From the NCBI RefSeq assembly GCF_040049295.1, contig NZ_JBDZDQ010000001.1, forward strand, positions 186,001 to 250,000: DNA of 64,000 bases. Reading direction: 5' to 3'. Below, one piece after another: positions 33,853 to 43,822 of the stretch (positions are counted from its first letter, which is position 1; each line of letters starts with the position of its first letter). The notes under the pieces are model-generated. The model ran no database searches and was not told where the DNA came from. It saw only the letters and a program-made list of their open reading frames with translations. This stretch comes from Sphingomonas sp. KR3-1. Lineage in GTDB: Bacteria > Pseudomonadota > Alphaproteobacteria > Sphingomonadales > Sphingomonadaceae. The translations under genes were made by a program, and so were the position numbers.

Positions 33853-34362
33853 TCAAGCGTACATGTGCCGCGAATGCGCTTCCCATGGACCGCCGCGATA
33901 ATGCCAGCTCGCAAGCCCCGCGATTTCCACTTCGCGCGGCGCGAAATCCTTCGAAAGCGCGCTCAGCACTGCCTTGGCCAGCACCGGACGCACCTTGTTC
34001 TGGATGGTGACGTGCGGGCGCCAGCGGCCGGCATCCTGCGGGGTCAGCAGCCCGGCGAACGCTTCGACCAGCCCCTCGCGGATGGCCACCAGCTCGGGGG
34101 CCTCGATCCGGTAGGCAACCCCGCCGCCAAGCGACATCAGCCCGGTCACCCGCGCCCGCGGCGCGCGCACCCCGCGGGTCTCGACCGAGAGGCGACGCTT
34201 CAACTCGTCCGCCACCGAGGGCGGCAGCTGGTGGAACAGCGTGAGATGCGCGTCCAGCACGTTGCGCTCGGGCGGATAGTGCTCGCGGCGCAGCGCATTG
34301 AACCAGGCCTGGTCCTGGCGGCCGAGCAGCGCGGTGACGATCAGGGGAGCGTAGGCGCTCAG
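33853..34362 (-). CDS. 2'-5' RNA ligase family protein, unusual start
   Basis: A protein of the 2H phosphoesterase/2'-5' RNA ligase superfamily. The two signature motifs are HLTLFH (early) and HVTIQN (late). Family-like sequence begins before any ATG, GTG or [13 protein letters not shown] and the PPERN segment lie upstream of the first GTG (34260). The best-placed start is a CTG at 34362 whose last two bases are shared with the kup stop (CTGA overlap), giving 169 residues; initiation at 34260 would remove the first beta strand. Enzyme activity may be cyclic phosphodiester hydrolysis on RNA or small nucleotides. Confidence 0.75.
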   Translation of the reverse strand: MSAYAPLIVTALLGRQDQAWFNALRREHYPPERNVLDAHLTLFHQLPPSVADELKRRLSVETRGVRAPRARVTGLMSLGGGVAYRIEAPELVAIREGLVEAFAGLLTPQDAGRWRPHVTIQNKVRPVLAKAVLSALSKDFAPREVEIAGLASWHYRGGPWEAHSRHMYA

Positions 34363-36293
34363 ATCTCGACCTGGCTGCCCAGCTCGACCACCCGGTTGGT
34401 GGGCAGGCGGAAGAACTCCATCGCGCTTTCCGCGTTGCGCAGCATCCAGGCGAACAGCTTCTCGCGCCAGATCATCATCCCCGGCCGCGACGAGGCCAGC
34501 AGCGTCTGGCGGGCGAGGAAGAAGCTGGTCTCCATCATCTTGAACTCGGCGCCGCAGGCGCTCGCCGCCTTGAGCGCCGCCGGCACGTCCGCCTCCTGCA
34601 TGAAGCCGTAGGCGAGCACCATGCGGTGGAAGCCCTTGCCCAGGTCATCGACGTGCATGCGATGCTCGTCGGGGACATAGGGCACGTCCTTGATCTTCAC
34701 CGTCAGCAGGATCACCCGGTCGTGCAGCACCTTGTTGTGCTTGAGGTTGTGCAGCAGCGCGTGCGGCACGCCCTCGGGCGTCGAGGTCATGAACACCGCG
34801 GTGCCGGGCACCCGCGTCGCCGAGGTGGCGGCGGAGGTGATGAAGATCTTGATCGGCATCGCGCTCTCGCGCAGCCGGCTGATCATCAGCTGGCGGCCCT
34901 TCGACCAGGTGGTCAGCAGCGTGAAGACGATGAAGCCGACCAGCAGCGGGAACCAGCCGCCATCGGGCACCTTGGTCAGGTTCGCGGCGAAATAGGCCAG
35001 GTCGACGGTGAAGAACACCGCGAGCAGCGGGATCGCATAGCGCTTCTTCCACTTCCACAGCGAGAACAGCACGACCGCGAGCAGGCAGTTGTCGATCAGC
35101 ATCGCGCCGGTGACGGCGATGCCGTATGCCGCGGTGAGGTTCGACGAGGTCTGGAAGGCCAGCACCAGCAGGATCACCATGATCATCAGCGCCCAGTTGA
35201 TGAGCGGGATGTAGATCTGGCCGGCGGTGGAGGCGCTGGTGTGCTCGATGCGCAGCCGCGGCACGAAGCCGAGCTGGATCGCCTGCTGCGTTACCGAGAA
35301 GGCGCCCGAGATGACGGCCTGGGACGCGATCACGGCGGCCATCGTCGCGAGGATGACGAGCGGGAACTGCAGCGCCTCGGGCGCCAGCATGTAGAAGGGG
35401 CTGCGCAGCGCGTGATGCCCCTCGCGCATCAGCAGCGCGCCCTGACCCATATAGTTGAGGATGAGCGCGGGCAGCACGAACCACAGCCACGAGATCCGGA
35501 TCGGCTTGCGGCCGAAATGGCCCATGTCGGCGTAGAGCGCCTCGGCGCCGGTCACCGCCAGCACGACCGAGCCGAGCGCCAGGAAGCCCTTCAGCGGATC
35601 GTTGGCGAGGAACTGGAAGGCGTGGTGCGGCAGCAGCGCGTTGAGGATCGTCGGCGTCTGGATCAGGCTCAGTGTGCCCAGCGTCGCGATCGTCAGGAAA
35701 TAGAGCAGCATGATCGGCCCGAAGAACGTGCCGACGCGCGAGGTGCCGGTGCGCTGGATCGAGAAGAGCATGACCAGGATCACCACCGCGATCGGCAGCA
35801 CCAGCCGCGAGAAGCCCGGCGCGGCGACGGCAAGGCCCTCGACCGCCGAGAGCACCGACACCGCCGGCGTGATCATCGAATCGCCGTAGAAGAGCGCGGT
35901 GGCGAACACGCCGAGCAGCACGATCCCCTGCGTCCAGCGCTTCGGGTTGCCGCTGCTGCGCGAGATCAGCGCGAGCAGCGCCAGGCTGCCGCCCTCGCCC
36001 TTGTTGTCCGCCCGCATGATGATCGTGACGTATTTCAGCGTCACCACCACCATCATCGACCAGAACATCAGGCTGATAACGCCCATGATGTGCAGCGTGT
36101 CGAGCGTCAGCTTGTGGTGCCCGTCGAACGTCTCGCGGAAGGCGTAGAGCGGGCTGGTACCGATATCGCCGAAGACGATGCCGATCGCGCCGATCGCGAG
36201 CTTCCACGTCGCGTCATGGCCGTGGCCATGCACTTCGAGCGCGTCGGGATGTGCCGGAGCCGGCGTTGCGGCTCCTTCTGGAGTGGTATTCAC
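34359..36293 (-). CDS. kup: Kup-type potassium transporter
   Basis: A 644-residue K+ uptake protein with about twelve membrane helices (roughly residues 35-460) and a C-terminal cytoplasmic region (about 460-644). [20 protein letters not shown] in helix 1 and [21 protein letters not shown] are the family signatures; charged residues in these helices couple proton and K+ movement. The start is uncertain: a GTG at 36293 gives a usual length, while the frame stays open for 35 more codons. The stop is coupled to the 2'-5' RNA ligase homologue. Confidence 0.93.
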   Translation of the reverse strand: MNTTPEGAATPAPAHPDALEVHGHGHDATWKLAIGAIGIVFGDIGTSPLYAFRETFDGHHKLTLDTLHIMGVISLMFWSMMVVVTLKYVTIIMRADNKGEGGSLALLALISRSSGNPKRWTQGIVLLGVFATALFYGDSMITPAVSVLSAVEGLAVAAPGFSRLVLPIAVVILVMLFSIQRTGTSRVGTFFGPIMLLYFLTIATLGTLSLIQTPTILNALLPHHAFQFLANDPLKGFLALGSVVLAVTGAEALYADMGHFGRKPIRISWLWFVLPALILNYMGQGALLMREGHHALRSPFYMLAPEALQFPLVILATMAAVIASQAVISGAFSVTQQAIQLGFVPRLRIEHTSASTAGQIYIPLINWALMIMVILLVLAFQTSSNLTAAYGIAVTGAMLIDNCLLAVVLFSLWKWKKRYAIPLLAVFFTVDLAYFAANLTKVPDGGWFPLLVGFIVFTLLTTWSKGRQLMISRLRESAMPIKIFITSAATSATRVPGTAVFMTSTPEGVPHALLHNLKHNKVLHDRVILLTVKIKDVPYVPDEHRMHVDDLGKGFHRMVLAYGFMQEADVPAALKAASACGAEFKMMETSFFLARQTLLASSRPGMMIWREKLFAWMLRNAESAMEFFRLPTNRVVELGSQVEI

Positions 36294-36470
36294 GGGCGCG
36301 GGTGTCGCGTCGGAAAGGAAACGGACCTGGCCATGCGACCTGCGTTCTCGATCTTCTAATTGCGGCGCGCGGTTAGCACGCGCAGCATGTGCAATCAACG
36401 AATGTCGTTACGGAGGGTTTGACGCGCAAGGGGTGCGGACGGTTCCCGCAGAATGAACGCGGCGTCATGC

Positions 36471-37013
36471 TCAGACGACGCGCCATTCGCCGCTGGGCAG
36501 GTCCGCGATCGACCATTCGCCGATGCTCCACCGCACCAGCCGCAGCGTCGGGTGCCCGACCGCTGCCGTCATCCGGCGGACCTGGCGATTGCGCCCCTCG
36601 CGGATGGTCAGCTTCACCCAGCAATCGGGGATGCTGGCGCGGTAGCGGATCGGCGGGTCGCGCGGCCATAGCGCCGGCGCATCGATCCGCTCGGCCTGCG
36701 CCGGCCGGGTCGGGCCGTCCTTCAGCTGCACCCCGGTGCGCAGCAGGTCCAGCGCCGCCGCATCGGGCTCCCCCTCGACCTGGACCAGATAGGTCTTGGG
36801 GAGCTTGAACTTGGGATCGGCGATCCGCGCCTGCAGCCTGCCGTCGTCGGTCAGCAGCAGCAGCCCCTCGCTGTCCCGGTCCAGCCTGCCGGCCGGATAC
36901 ACGCCTGGCATGTCGATGAAGCTGGACAGGGTGGCGCGCGTCGTTTCCGTGCCGCGATCGGTGAACTGGCTCAGCACGTCATAGGGCTTGTTGAAGCGAA
37001 TCAGGCGAGTCAC
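36471..37013 (-). CDS. RluE/RsuA-family rRNA pseudouridine synthase
   Basis: A 180-residue pseudouridine synthase without an S4 domain, closest in shape to RluE (23S rRNA). The catalytic Asp is in [19 protein letters not shown] (about 41-59), followed by KTYLVQVEG and the C-terminal [11 protein letters not shown] that contacts RNA. Start GTG overlaps the Lrp gene stop (GTGA). Length and motif order are standard; the exact modified uridine is inferred. Confidence 0.9.
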   Translation of the reverse strand: MTRLIRFNKPYDVLSQFTDRGTETTRATLSSFIDMPGVYPAGRLDRDSEGLLLLTDDGRLQARIADPKFKLPKTYLVQVEGEPDAAALDLLRTGVQLKDGPTRPAQAERIDAPALWPRDPPIRYRASIPDCWVKLTIREGRNRQVRRMTAAVGHPTLRLVRWSIGEWSIADLPSGEWRVV

Positions 37014-37483
37014 GCGGCGCCCGCCCCGAATAGCGCCTCAGCCTCGCTCCGTGTCGGCACTGCGCGCAGCACGAAGCTCGAGTTGATCGTCACCACGCCA
37101 GGCAACCGCCCGAGATGCTCGCGGTGCAGCCGCTCATAATCGTCGAGGTCGCGCGCCAGGATCTTTAGCCGATAGTCCTGCCCGCCCGAGACCAGCGCGC
37201 ATTCCACCACCCCGTCGATCTGTGCCACCGCCGCCTCGAAGCGCGCCAGGTCCTCCTCAATTTGCGTGCCGAGGGTGATGTCGACCAGCGCGGTGATCCG
37301 GAACCCCAGCCGGCGATGCCCGAGTCGCGCGCCATAGCCCTGGACATGGCCAGAGGCCTCCAGCGCCTGGATCCGCCGTGTGCAGGCCGATTGCGACAAC
37401 CCCACCTGCGTGGCGATGGCGCTCACCGGCGCGCGCGCGTCTGCCGCCAGAGTCTTGAGGATAGCTGCGTCAATCCTGTCCAT
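37010..37483 (-). CDS. Lrp/AsnC family regulator
   Basis: A 157-residue feast/famine regulator: N-terminal winged helix (about 1-58, with [19 protein letters not shown] as recognition segment), then a RAM ligand domain (about 65-145). Members next to alanine dehydrogenase usually sense alanine or leucine and activate ald. A dyad suited to it lies in the intergenic region immediately upstream. The ATG is at 37483; upstream extension of the frame crosses the operator and is not real. Confidence 0.93.
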   Translation of the reverse strand: MDRIDAAILKTLAADARAPVSAIATQVGLSQSACTRRIQALEASGHVQGYGARLGHRRLGFRITALVDITLGTQIEEDLARFEAAVAQIDGVVECALVSGGQDYRLKILARDLDDYERLHREHLGRLPGVVTINSSFVLRAVPTRSEAEALFGAGAA

Positions 37484-37484
37484 A

Positions 37485-37511
37485 TTGCATGAATAGCCGA
37501 TTTTCACGCAA
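37485..37511. promoter_or_regulatory. Lrp-family operator between lrp-like gene and ald
   Basis: TTGCATGAA-N9-TTCACGCAA, 9-bp arms with one mismatch, directly before the regulator's ATG and 110 bp before ald. It is AT-richer than its surroundings. The size suits an Lrp dimer, pointing to autoregulation and control of ald. Confidence 0.65.
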
Positions 37512-37620
37512 TTTACAGGAATCTCATGCGCCGAGCGCCTTGCCCTGTCACATCTTTGCAGGGATTCGCCGCCGCCCATGCTATATCGTGCGCGCCAATC
37601 GTATTCATGGAGAGATTCCC

Positions 37621-38727
37621 ATGCGCATCGGCGTTCCCAAGGAAATCAAGAATCACGAATATCGCGTCGGCCTGACCCCGGCTTCGGTGGCCGAGCTGGT
37701 CCATGCCGGCCATGACGTGCTGGTCGAGACCAAGGCCGGCATGGGCATCGATTTCGACGACTCGGCCTATATCGCCGTCGGCGCCAAGATCGCGCCGGAC
37801 GCCGCCGCCGTGTTCGCCGGCTCGGACATGATCGTGAAGGTCAAGGAGCCGCAGCCGGGCGAGATCGCGATGCTCGAATCGCGCCATGTCCTCTTCACCT
37901 ATCTCCACCTCGCCGCCGACAAGCCGCAGGCCGAGGGGCTGATGCAGTCGGGCGCGACCTGCATCGCCTATGAGACCGTCACCTCGAACTCAGGCGCCCT
38001 GCCCCTGCTCAAGCCGATGTCGGAAGTCGCCGGCCGCATGTCGATCCAGGTGGCATCGCACTATCTCGAGAAGGAACAGGGCGGCCGCGGCGAGCTGCTC
38101 GGCGGCGTGCCGGGCGTGGCGCCGTGCAAGGTCGCGATCCTCGGCGGCGGCGTCTCGGGCATCAACGCTGCGCAGATGGCCACCGGCCAGCGCGCCGACG
38201 TGACGATCTACGACATCAGCAACGAGCGCCTGGCCGAGCTCGACATGCATTTCGGCAGCCAGATCAAGACCGCCTATGCCAGCAAGGCCGCGATCGCCGA
38301 GGCCGTGAAGACCGCGCAGGTCGTCATCGGCGCGGTGCTGGTGCCGGGCGCGGCGGCGCCGAAGCTGGTCACCAAGGACATGCTCAAGACGATGATGCGC
38401 GGCTCGGTGCTGGTCGACATCGCGATCGACCAGGGCGGCTGCTTCGAGACCAGCCATGCGACCACGCACGACAACCCGGTCTACGAAGTCGACGGCATCA
38501 TCCACTATTGCGTGGCGAACATGCCGGGCGCGGTTGCCCGCACCTCGGCCTTCGCGCTCAACAACGCGACGCTCCCGTTCGTGCTCAAGCTCGCCAATCT
38601 CGGCGCCGAGGGCGCGATGAAGGCCGACAAGCATCTCGCCAATGGCCTCAACGTCTACAAGGGCAAGATCGCCTTCAAGGCAGTGGCGGACGACCTCGAC
38701 CTCCCGTACGAGGCATGGATGGGCTGA
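37621..38727 (+). CDS. ald: Alanine dehydrogenase
   Basis: A 368-residue NAD-dependent enzyme converting L-alanine to pyruvate and ammonia. [20 protein letters not shown] opens the N-terminal domain; Lys74-region VKVKEPQ and His95-region YLHLAAD are catalytic; [13 protein letters not shown] (about 175-187) binds NAD; the [11 protein letters not shown] segment closes the active site. GGAGAG precedes the ATG. The gene is divergent from an Lrp-type regulator and ends at a strong terminator. Confidence 0.97.
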   Translation: MRIGVPKEIKNHEYRVGLTPASVAELVHAGHDVLVETKAGMGIDFDDSAYIAVGAKIAPDAAAVFAGSDMIVKVKEPQPGEIAMLESRHVLFTYLHLAADKPQAEGLMQSGATCIAYETVTSNSGALPLLKPMSEVAGRMSIQVASHYLEKEQGGRGELLGGVPGVAPCKVAILGGGVSGINAAQMATGQRADVTIYDISNERLAELDMHFGSQIKTAYASKAAIAEAVKTAQVVIGAVLVPGAAAPKLVTKDMLKTMMRGSVLVDIAIDQGGCFETSHATTHDNPVYEVDGIIHYCVANMPGAVARTSAFALNNATLPFVLKLANLGAEGAMKADKHLANGLNVYKGKIAFKAVADDLDLPYEAWMG

Positions 38728-38738
38728 GGGGCCCGGTT

Positions 38739-38770
38739 CGAGCGGTCGGGTTCGCCCGGCCGCTCGATTT
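38739..38770. terminator. Terminator between convergent ald and ccm operon
   Basis: A 12-bp stem (CGAGCGGTCGGG with CCCGGCCGCTCG, one G-T pair) capped by a TTCG tetraloop. ATTTCCC follows on the plus strand. It lies between ald and the convergent ccmI-like stop and may serve both. Confidence 0.75.
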
Positions 38771-38778
38771 CCCTCGCA

Positions 38779-39438
38779 TCAGCGCTGCGGCGCGCCCTGT
38801 GCCGCCTGCCGCTGCCGCGCCATTTCCAGCTGCATCTCCACCGCCAGCAGGCGCAGGACCAGCGCGCGGCGATAGCTCGCCTTTTCCGGCGTGAGCTGGA
38901 CGGCCTTTTCCAGCCAGGGCTTCGCATCGTCGAAGCGCCCCGCGCGCGCCAGCGACCAGCCATAGAAGAAGACCGGGCCGGGATGGTTCGGGCTGAGCGC
39001 GAAGGCCTTGTCGAAGGCCATCTGCGCCGCCGGGGACATGTCGCCGTCCTGCTCGGCCAGCGCCGTGCCGAAGCCGGTCCACAGCGCCACATCCTCGGGC
39101 ACCTTGCGCACCGCGCCCTGCCATACCTTGACCGCCAGTTCAGGAGTGCCCGCACGCACCACGGCATCGGCCGGGCTGGCATAGGCCCAGGCATAGGTGC
39201 CGTATTTGCCGAACATCGCGTCGCGCAGGTCGATCAGGTCCTGGTCGATCTTCACCTGATGCGCGCCGGGCTCGACCGGGTGGCCGGGCAGGCTCCAGCT
39301 CCCCTGCCAGGCATAGCCCGCAGCGCCGAGCATGAGCGCCGTCGCCGGCACGCTCCACAGCTTGACCGGATAGCGCAGCGCCGCCAGCACCAGCGCCGCG
39401 GCCAGCGCGAGCGCGCCGAACATCAGCCAGCCCATCAT
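38779..39438 (-). CDS. ccmI: Short CcmI/CycH-like TPR protein
   Basis: A 219-residue protein with two N-terminal membrane helices (about 3-21 and 29-45) and a TPR-rich periplasmic part (about 95-200; KVWQGAVRKVPEDVALWTGFG and KPWLEKAVQLTPEK are TPR-like). CcmI binds apocytochrome c and presents it to the heme ligase. It is shorter than the usual 300-400 residues, keeping the membrane hairpin and one TPR block only. Last gene of the ccm operon; its ATG overlaps the ccmH stop. Confidence 0.8.
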   Translation of the reverse strand: MMGWLMFGALALAAALVLAALRYPVKLWSVPATALMLGAAGYAWQGSWSLPGHPVEPGAHQVKIDQDLIDLRDAMFGKYGTYAWAYASPADAVVRAGTPELAVKVWQGAVRKVPEDVALWTGFGTALAEQDGDMSPAAQMAFDKAFALSPNHPGPVFFYGWSLARAGRFDDAKPWLEKAVQLTPEKASYRRALVLRLLAVEMQLEMARQRQAAQGAPQR

Positions 39439-39839
39439 GCCGCAGGACTCCGGAACAGGCGCCGGGCAAGCAGCACGCCGATGCCGAGCAGCAGCAACGG
39501 CGCGATCCACAGCGGCGCGGTCACCCAGCTCAGCGGCGGATCGTAGGTGACGTAGTCGCCATAGCGCTGGACCAGATAGGACCGGATCGCCGCGGGCCGC
39601 TCGCCGCGGGCGATCCGCTCGCGGACCAGTGCGCGCATGTCGCCCGCCATCTCGGCATCGCTGTCGGCGATCGACTGGCCCTGGCAGACGAGGCAGCGCA
39701 GCGTCTCCATCAGCGCCTTGGCCTGCGCCTCCTGCGCAGAGTCGGGCAGCTGGCTGTAGGAGAGCGCGGCCGGCGGGCGGTTCGAGTCCGCAAACGCCGG
39801 GGCGGCGAGCAACAGGAGCAGGATCGCCAGCCGCCTCAC
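39435..39839 (-). CDS. ccmH: Cytochrome c-type biogenesis protein CcmH
   Basis: A 134-residue CcmH/CycL protein: signal segment (1-17), periplasmic three-helix domain with the redox motif LRCLVCQ (Cys49, Cys52), then a membrane anchor (about 105-125). It reduces the CXXCH cysteines of apocytochrome c before heme attachment. GTG start; both ends overlap neighbours by four bases. Confidence 0.94.
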   Translation of the reverse strand: MRRLAILLLLLAAPAFADSNRPPAALSYSQLPDSAQEAQAKALMETLRCLVCQGQSIADSDAEMAGDMRALVRERIARGERPAAIRSYLVQRYGDYVTYDPPLSWVTAPLWIAPLLLLGIGVLLARRLFRSPAA

Positions 39840-40360
39840 TTCGCTGCCTCCAGCTTGCGCAGGATCTCGGGCACATCGTCGGCGCGGATGTCACCGATAT
39901 GCTGGTCGATTATCCTGCCCTGCCCGTCGATCAGGAAGGTCTCGGGCACCCCCGACGAGCCTAGGGCGATCTGGGCGTGGCCGGTCGGATCGTCGCCGAT
40001 CCGGGCATAGGGATCGCCGTTCCGGGCAAGGAAGGCCTGCACCGCATCGGGCGTGTCGCGGATCGCGATCGCATTGATCTCGACGCCCGCGCGCTTGAGC
40101 GCCATCAGCTGCGGCGCCTCGGCGATGCAGGGGATGCACCAGCTGCCGAACACGTTGAGCAGGCGCGGCTTGCCCCGGAAATCCGCGGTCGCAACGCCGG
40201 GCTTGGTCGGCAGCAGCGGCTTCATCGCCAGCGCGGGCAGCGGCTTGCCGACCATCGCCGAATGCACCAGATGGTCGGCGGGCTTGATCAGCCCGCTGGC
40301 GACCAGCGCGAAGATCAGCGCGAACAGCGCCAGCGGCGCCCAGACGGCCAGTCGCCTCAT
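39836..40360 (-). CDS. ccmG: Thiol:disulfide interchange protein CcmG/DsbE
   Basis: A 174-residue membrane-anchored periplasmic thioredoxin. The anchor is about residues 5-23; the active site is SWCIPC (Cys75, Cys78); the cis-proline loop is GVPETFLID. It keeps CcmH or apocytochrome cysteines reduced. ATG start overlaps the ccmF stop (ATGA), and its stop overlaps the ccmH GTG. Confidence 0.94.
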   Translation of the reverse strand: MRRLAVWAPLALFALIFALVASGLIKPADHLVHSAMVGKPLPALAMKPLLPTKPGVATADFRGKPRLLNVFGSWCIPCIAEAPQLMALKRAGVEINAIAIRDTPDAVQAFLARNGDPYARIGDDPTGHAQIALGSSGVPETFLIDGQGRIIDQHIGDIRADDVPEILRKLEAAK

Positions 40361-42279
40361 TCCTCCGTCTCCGCACGCCGCTCGCGCCGCACCCGGCCGA
40401 CCAGCGCGAGCAGCCCGCCGAGCGCGATCAGCGCGCCGCCGAGCCAGATCAACGTGACGAAGGGCTTCCACCACAGCCGCAGCTGCCAGCGCCCCTGCCC
40501 GTCGCCCTGGCCGATCACGGTGTAGAGCTGGCCGTCGAACAGCGTGGCAATCGCCGCCTCGTTGGTGTTGGTGGGCGGGTTGGCGAAGAAGCGCTGCTGC
40601 GGGAACAGGTCGAGCGGTTCGTCACCGGTGCGGCTGGCCTTGAGATGCGCCTCGACAGCCGACCAATTGTCGCCGACCACGGGGCGCACCTCGAGCAGCT
40701 CGACGCGGTACGGCCCGACGGTGACGTTCTGGCCAACGCTGATCGCCGCCAGCCGCTCGGTCTTGAAGGCGCTGTCCGCGGCCATGCCGGCGATGCTGAC
40801 TGCGATGCCGAGATGCGCGACGACCATGCCGTAGATGTGCAGCGGCGTGCGGCGCAGGTTGCGGCGGACGAGTGGGAGGACGCTCGCCACCGCCAGTCCC
40901 GCCGCCAGGCCGAGCGCCAGCGCCGGCATCCAGCGCGCGCCGCCCAGCGCGAAGACCAGCGCGAAGGCGATCCCGCCGACGCCGACCGGCGCCAGCAGCT
41001 TGCCGAACAGCGTGTTCCACTGGTCGCGCCGCCATTTGAGCAGCGGCCCGCAGGCAGTGGCGGCGACCAGCGCCAGGCCGACGGGCACCGCCGACTTCTC
41101 GAAGAAGGGCGCGCCGATCGAGAGCTGCACGCCGGCGGCCTGCGCGACCAACGGATAGAGCGTGCCGATGAAGACGACGCCGAGGATCACGGTGAGCAGC
41201 AGGTTGTTGAGCACCAGCGCGCCTTCGCGGCTGACCAGCTCGAAGGTCGCGCCCTGCTTGACCGTGCCGATCCGCGCCCCGAACAGCGCCAGCGCGCCGC
41301 CGATATATATGCCGAGCAGGGCGAGGATGAAGCCGCCGCGGGTCGGGTCCACGGCGAAGGCGTGGACGCTGACGAGGATGCCCGAGCGGACCAGGAAGGT
41401 GCCGATCATCGACATCGAGAAGGCGACCACCGCCAGCATCACCGTCCAGGCGCGCAGCCCGTCGCGGGTGGCGAGCACGGTCACCGAATGGAGCAGCGCC
41501 GTCGCCGCCAGCCAGGGCATCAGCGAGGCGTTCTCGACCGGGTCCCAGAACCACCAGCCGCCCCAGCCGAGCTCGTAATAGGCCCAGTAGCTGCCGGCGG
41601 TGATGCCGATGGTCAGGAATATCCACGCCCCCAGCACCCAGGGCCGCATCGCCCTGGCAAAGGCCGGGCCGACGTCGCGCATCAGCAGCGCGCCGACCGC
41701 GAAGCTGAACGCCACCGAGAGGCCGACATAGCCGAGATACAGCGTCGGCGGGTGGAACGCCAAGCCGGGGTCCTGGAGCAGCGGGTTGAGCCCGCGTCCG
41801 TCGAGCGGCGCCGGGCTGACCCGGACGAACGGATTGGAAGCGAAGGCGAGGAAGGCATAGAAGCCGATCGCGATCGCCGCCTGCGCGCCGAGCGTCGCCG
41901 CCAGCGTGCCCTGGGGCAGCCGCTTCTCGAACAGCGCCACCCCTGCCCCGGCGCTCGCCAGCACGGTGACCCAGAGCAGCATCGAGCCCTCATGGTTCCC
42001 CCAGGCGCCGGCGATCTTGTAGATCAGCGGCTTCATCGAGTGGCTGTTCTCGACGACCAGCTTCACCGACATGTCCGACTGGACGAACAGCGCGATCAGC
42101 AGCCCGAAGGCGGTGAGCGCCAGCAGCCCCTGGAGGATCGCGACCCGGCGCAGCGCCTTCAGCACCACCTCGCCGGTGCCCTGCACGGCGCCCTTGGCCG
42201 CGCCCCAAGCGAGCATCACCTGCATCAGGGCAAAGCCCGTCGCGAGCCACAGGGCGGCAAGACCTGCCTCGGCGATCAC
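40357..42279 (-). CDS. ccmF: Heme lyase CcmF
   Basis: A 640-residue polytopic membrane protein that transfers heme from CcmE to apocytochrome c. The WWD domain reads GWGGWWFWDPVENASLMPWL (about 233-252), flanked by conserved histidines in periplasmic loops such as LLQDPGLAFHPPTLY. About fifteen helices are expected. GTG start overlaps the ccmE stop. Confidence 0.96.
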   Translation of the reverse strand: MIAEAGLAALWLATGFALMQVMLAWGAAKGAVQGTGEVVLKALRRVAILQGLLALTAFGLLIALFVQSDMSVKLVVENSHSMKPLIYKIAGAWGNHEGSMLLWVTVLASAGAGVALFEKRLPQGTLAATLGAQAAIAIGFYAFLAFASNPFVRVSPAPLDGRGLNPLLQDPGLAFHPPTLYLGYVGLSVAFSFAVGALLMRDVGPAFARAMRPWVLGAWIFLTIGITAGSYWAYYELGWGGWWFWDPVENASLMPWLAATALLHSVTVLATRDGLRAWTVMLAVVAFSMSMIGTFLVRSGILVSVHAFAVDPTRGGFILALLGIYIGGALALFGARIGTVKQGATFELVSREGALVLNNLLLTVILGVVFIGTLYPLVAQAAGVQLSIGAPFFEKSAVPVGLALVAATACGPLLKWRRDQWNTLFGKLLAPVGVGGIAFALVFALGGARWMPALALGLAAGLAVASVLPLVRRNLRRTPLHIYGMVVAHLGIAVSIAGMAADSAFKTERLAAISVGQNVTVGPYRVELLEVRPVVGDNWSAVEAHLKASRTGDEPLDLFPQQRFFANPPTNTNEAAIATLFDGQLYTVIGQGDGQGRWQLRLWWKPFVTLIWLGGALIALGGLLALVGRVRRERRAETEE

Positions 42280-42710
42280 TGTTCCAGCGTCTTCGTCTCG
42301 TGCATGTTGCCCGCGGCCTGGGGCGGCATGTAGCGCTCGTCATGCTTGGCGAGGATATTGTCGGCGACGAAGCTGCCGTCCGACTGGAACTGGCCCTCCG
42401 CGACCACGCCCGCACCTTCCTTGAACAGGTCCGGCGTCACGCCGCGGAACGCCACCGGCACCTTGGCCGCACCGTCGGTCACCACGAAGCGGATCGACAC
42501 GCCGTCGGCGGCGCGGACCAGCGAGCCCTTCTCGACCATCCCGCCCAGGCGGACATGCCGGTCGAGCGGCAGCGGCTTGCCCCGGACGTCGCCGGGCGCA
42601 TAGAAGAACGCCGCCTGGTCCTTGAGCGCCGACATCGCCAGCGCCGAGGCGCCGAGGATCGCGCCCAGCGCCAGAAGTGCGAGGACGAGCCGCTGGTGCT
42701 TGGGCTTCAT
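42276..42710 (-). CDS. ccmE: Heme chaperone CcmE
   Basis: A 144-residue chaperone: N-terminal anchor (about 8-28), then an OB-fold. His123 in AKHDERYMPP is the heme-linking residue and Tyr127 the axial ligand. ATG start and GTGA end overlap with ccmD and ccmF. Confidence 0.96.
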   Translation of the reverse strand: MKPKHQRLVLALLALGAILGASALAMSALKDQAAFFYAPGDVRGKPLPLDRHVRLGGMVEKGSLVRAADGVSIRFVVTDGAAKVPVAFRGVTPDLFKEGAGVVAEGQFQSDGSFVADNILAKHDERYMPPQAAGNMHETKTLEQ

Positions 42711-42841
42711 TCGCGACCGCCCCTGAGCGCGTCGGCCGCAGCCTCGGCCCGGCGCATCGCGGCAAAACTGAGCGCGGCGAGCCCGCCGGTGCCGAGCAGC
42801 ACGACCAGATAGGCGGCAGTGATGAACGGCCAGTGGTTCAT
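42707..42841 (-). CDS. ccmD: Heme exporter protein CcmD
   Basis: A 44-residue single-helix protein (about residues 5-27 in the membrane, then a charged Ala/Arg/Glu tail) in the canonical place between ccmC and ccmE. It starts MNHWPFITAAYLV, as CcmD proteins do, and both ends overlap neighbouring genes by ATGA. CcmD releases holo-CcmE from the CcmABC complex. Confidence 0.9.
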   Translation of the reverse strand: MNHWPFITAAYLVVLLGTGGLAALSFAAMRRAEAAADALRGGRE

Positions 42842-43557
42842 GCCGCCGCCATCCGCCGCAACCGGGCCTCGACCTTCTGCGCGGCAAGCAGCGCGCGCAT
42901 CCGCATCAGCACGACGCCGGCGAACACCAGGGTGAAGCCGCCGAGCGTGAAGAACAGCGGCCACAGCATCGAGGCATCGATCTTGCCGGCGATGACGCTC
43001 TCGCCCTGGTGGAGCGTGTTCCACCAGATCACCGAATAATGGACGATCGGCAGCAGCACGCTGCCCGCCACGCCGAACAGCGCCGGCACCCGTCCGTCGC
43101 CGGACCGGTCGGCATCGGCGCGGTCGAGCGCGATCCAGGCGATATAGACGAAGAAGAGCAGCAGCATCGACGTCAGCCGCCCGTCCCACTCCCACCAGGT
43201 GCCCCAGGTCGGGCGGCCCCAGATCGAGCCAGTGAGCAGGCACATAGCCGCGAAGACCGCCCCGGCCGGCGCAATGGCGCGCGCCGCGATGCTCGCCAGC
43301 GGATGGCGCCAGACCAGGTAGCTGAGGCAGGCGATCGCCAGTCCGCTCCAGCCGCCCATGCCGAGCCAGGCGCTGGGGACGTGGATATAGAGGATGCGCG
43401 CGCTGTCCTTCTGCACCGCATCGGACGGCGTCAGCGTCAGCCCCGCCCAGCAGCCGAACGCCACCAGCGCGACCCCGAGCCAGAACAGGATCGGCGTCAG
43501 CGGCCGCGCGATCTTGAGGAAGCGCGCGGGATTGGCAAAGGCATGCAAGGCAGGCAC
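42838..43557 (-). CDS. ccmC: Heme exporter protein CcmC
   Basis: A 239-residue protein with six membrane helices. The WWD motif is WGTWWEWDGRLTS (about 121-133), and flanking histidines lie in YIHVPSAW and PIVHYSVIWWNTLHQ. It attaches heme to CcmE. Start is GTG at 43557. ccmA and ccmB, often upstream of it, are not here; upstream is 265 bp without a gene, which must hold the operon promoter. Confidence 0.95.
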   Translation of the reverse strand: MPALHAFANPARFLKIARPLTPILFWLGVALVAFGCWAGLTLTPSDAVQKDSARILYIHVPSAWLGMGGWSGLAIACLSYLVWRHPLASIAARAIAPAGAVFAAMCLLTGSIWGRPTWGTWWEWDGRLTSMLLLFFVYIAWIALDRADADRSGDGRVPALFGVAGSVLLPIVHYSVIWWNTLHQGESVIAGKIDASMLWPLFFTLGGFTLVFAGVVLMRMRALLAAQKVEARLRRMAAA

Positions 43558-43822
43558 GCGCGATGACTAGCGAGGTTCTCGGGCGGAATCCATCGCCGGT
43601 TTGGCCGGATATCGCGTTCCTACAGGCTTCGCCGAGTCGAAGGGTCGGCGACGCCGGAAAGTCACGAAGGCCGCACCAATGGCAGCGGGCGCCAGGACCA
43701 AATCGGCGCTTTGCGCAACATATGTGCTCGGCACCGGTCCTATATTTCCTACCGATCAAAGAGCGGCCGGCGCAGGCCCCGGCCTGAAAAGCGAAACAGA
43801 CGAAATCCTACATTGCAAGCCG

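Noticed and set aside
34626..36359. A plus-strand open frame of 577 codons across kup
   Set aside because: Composition is dominated by His, Arg, Gln and Asp with no recognisable domain; it mirrors the kup gene on the other strand.
43558..43822. Possible small RNA or gene upstream of ccmC
   Set aside because: Short frames here have no ribosome site or family pattern and I see no clear promoter or folded RNA; it is left as non-coding DNA that should hold the ccm promoter.
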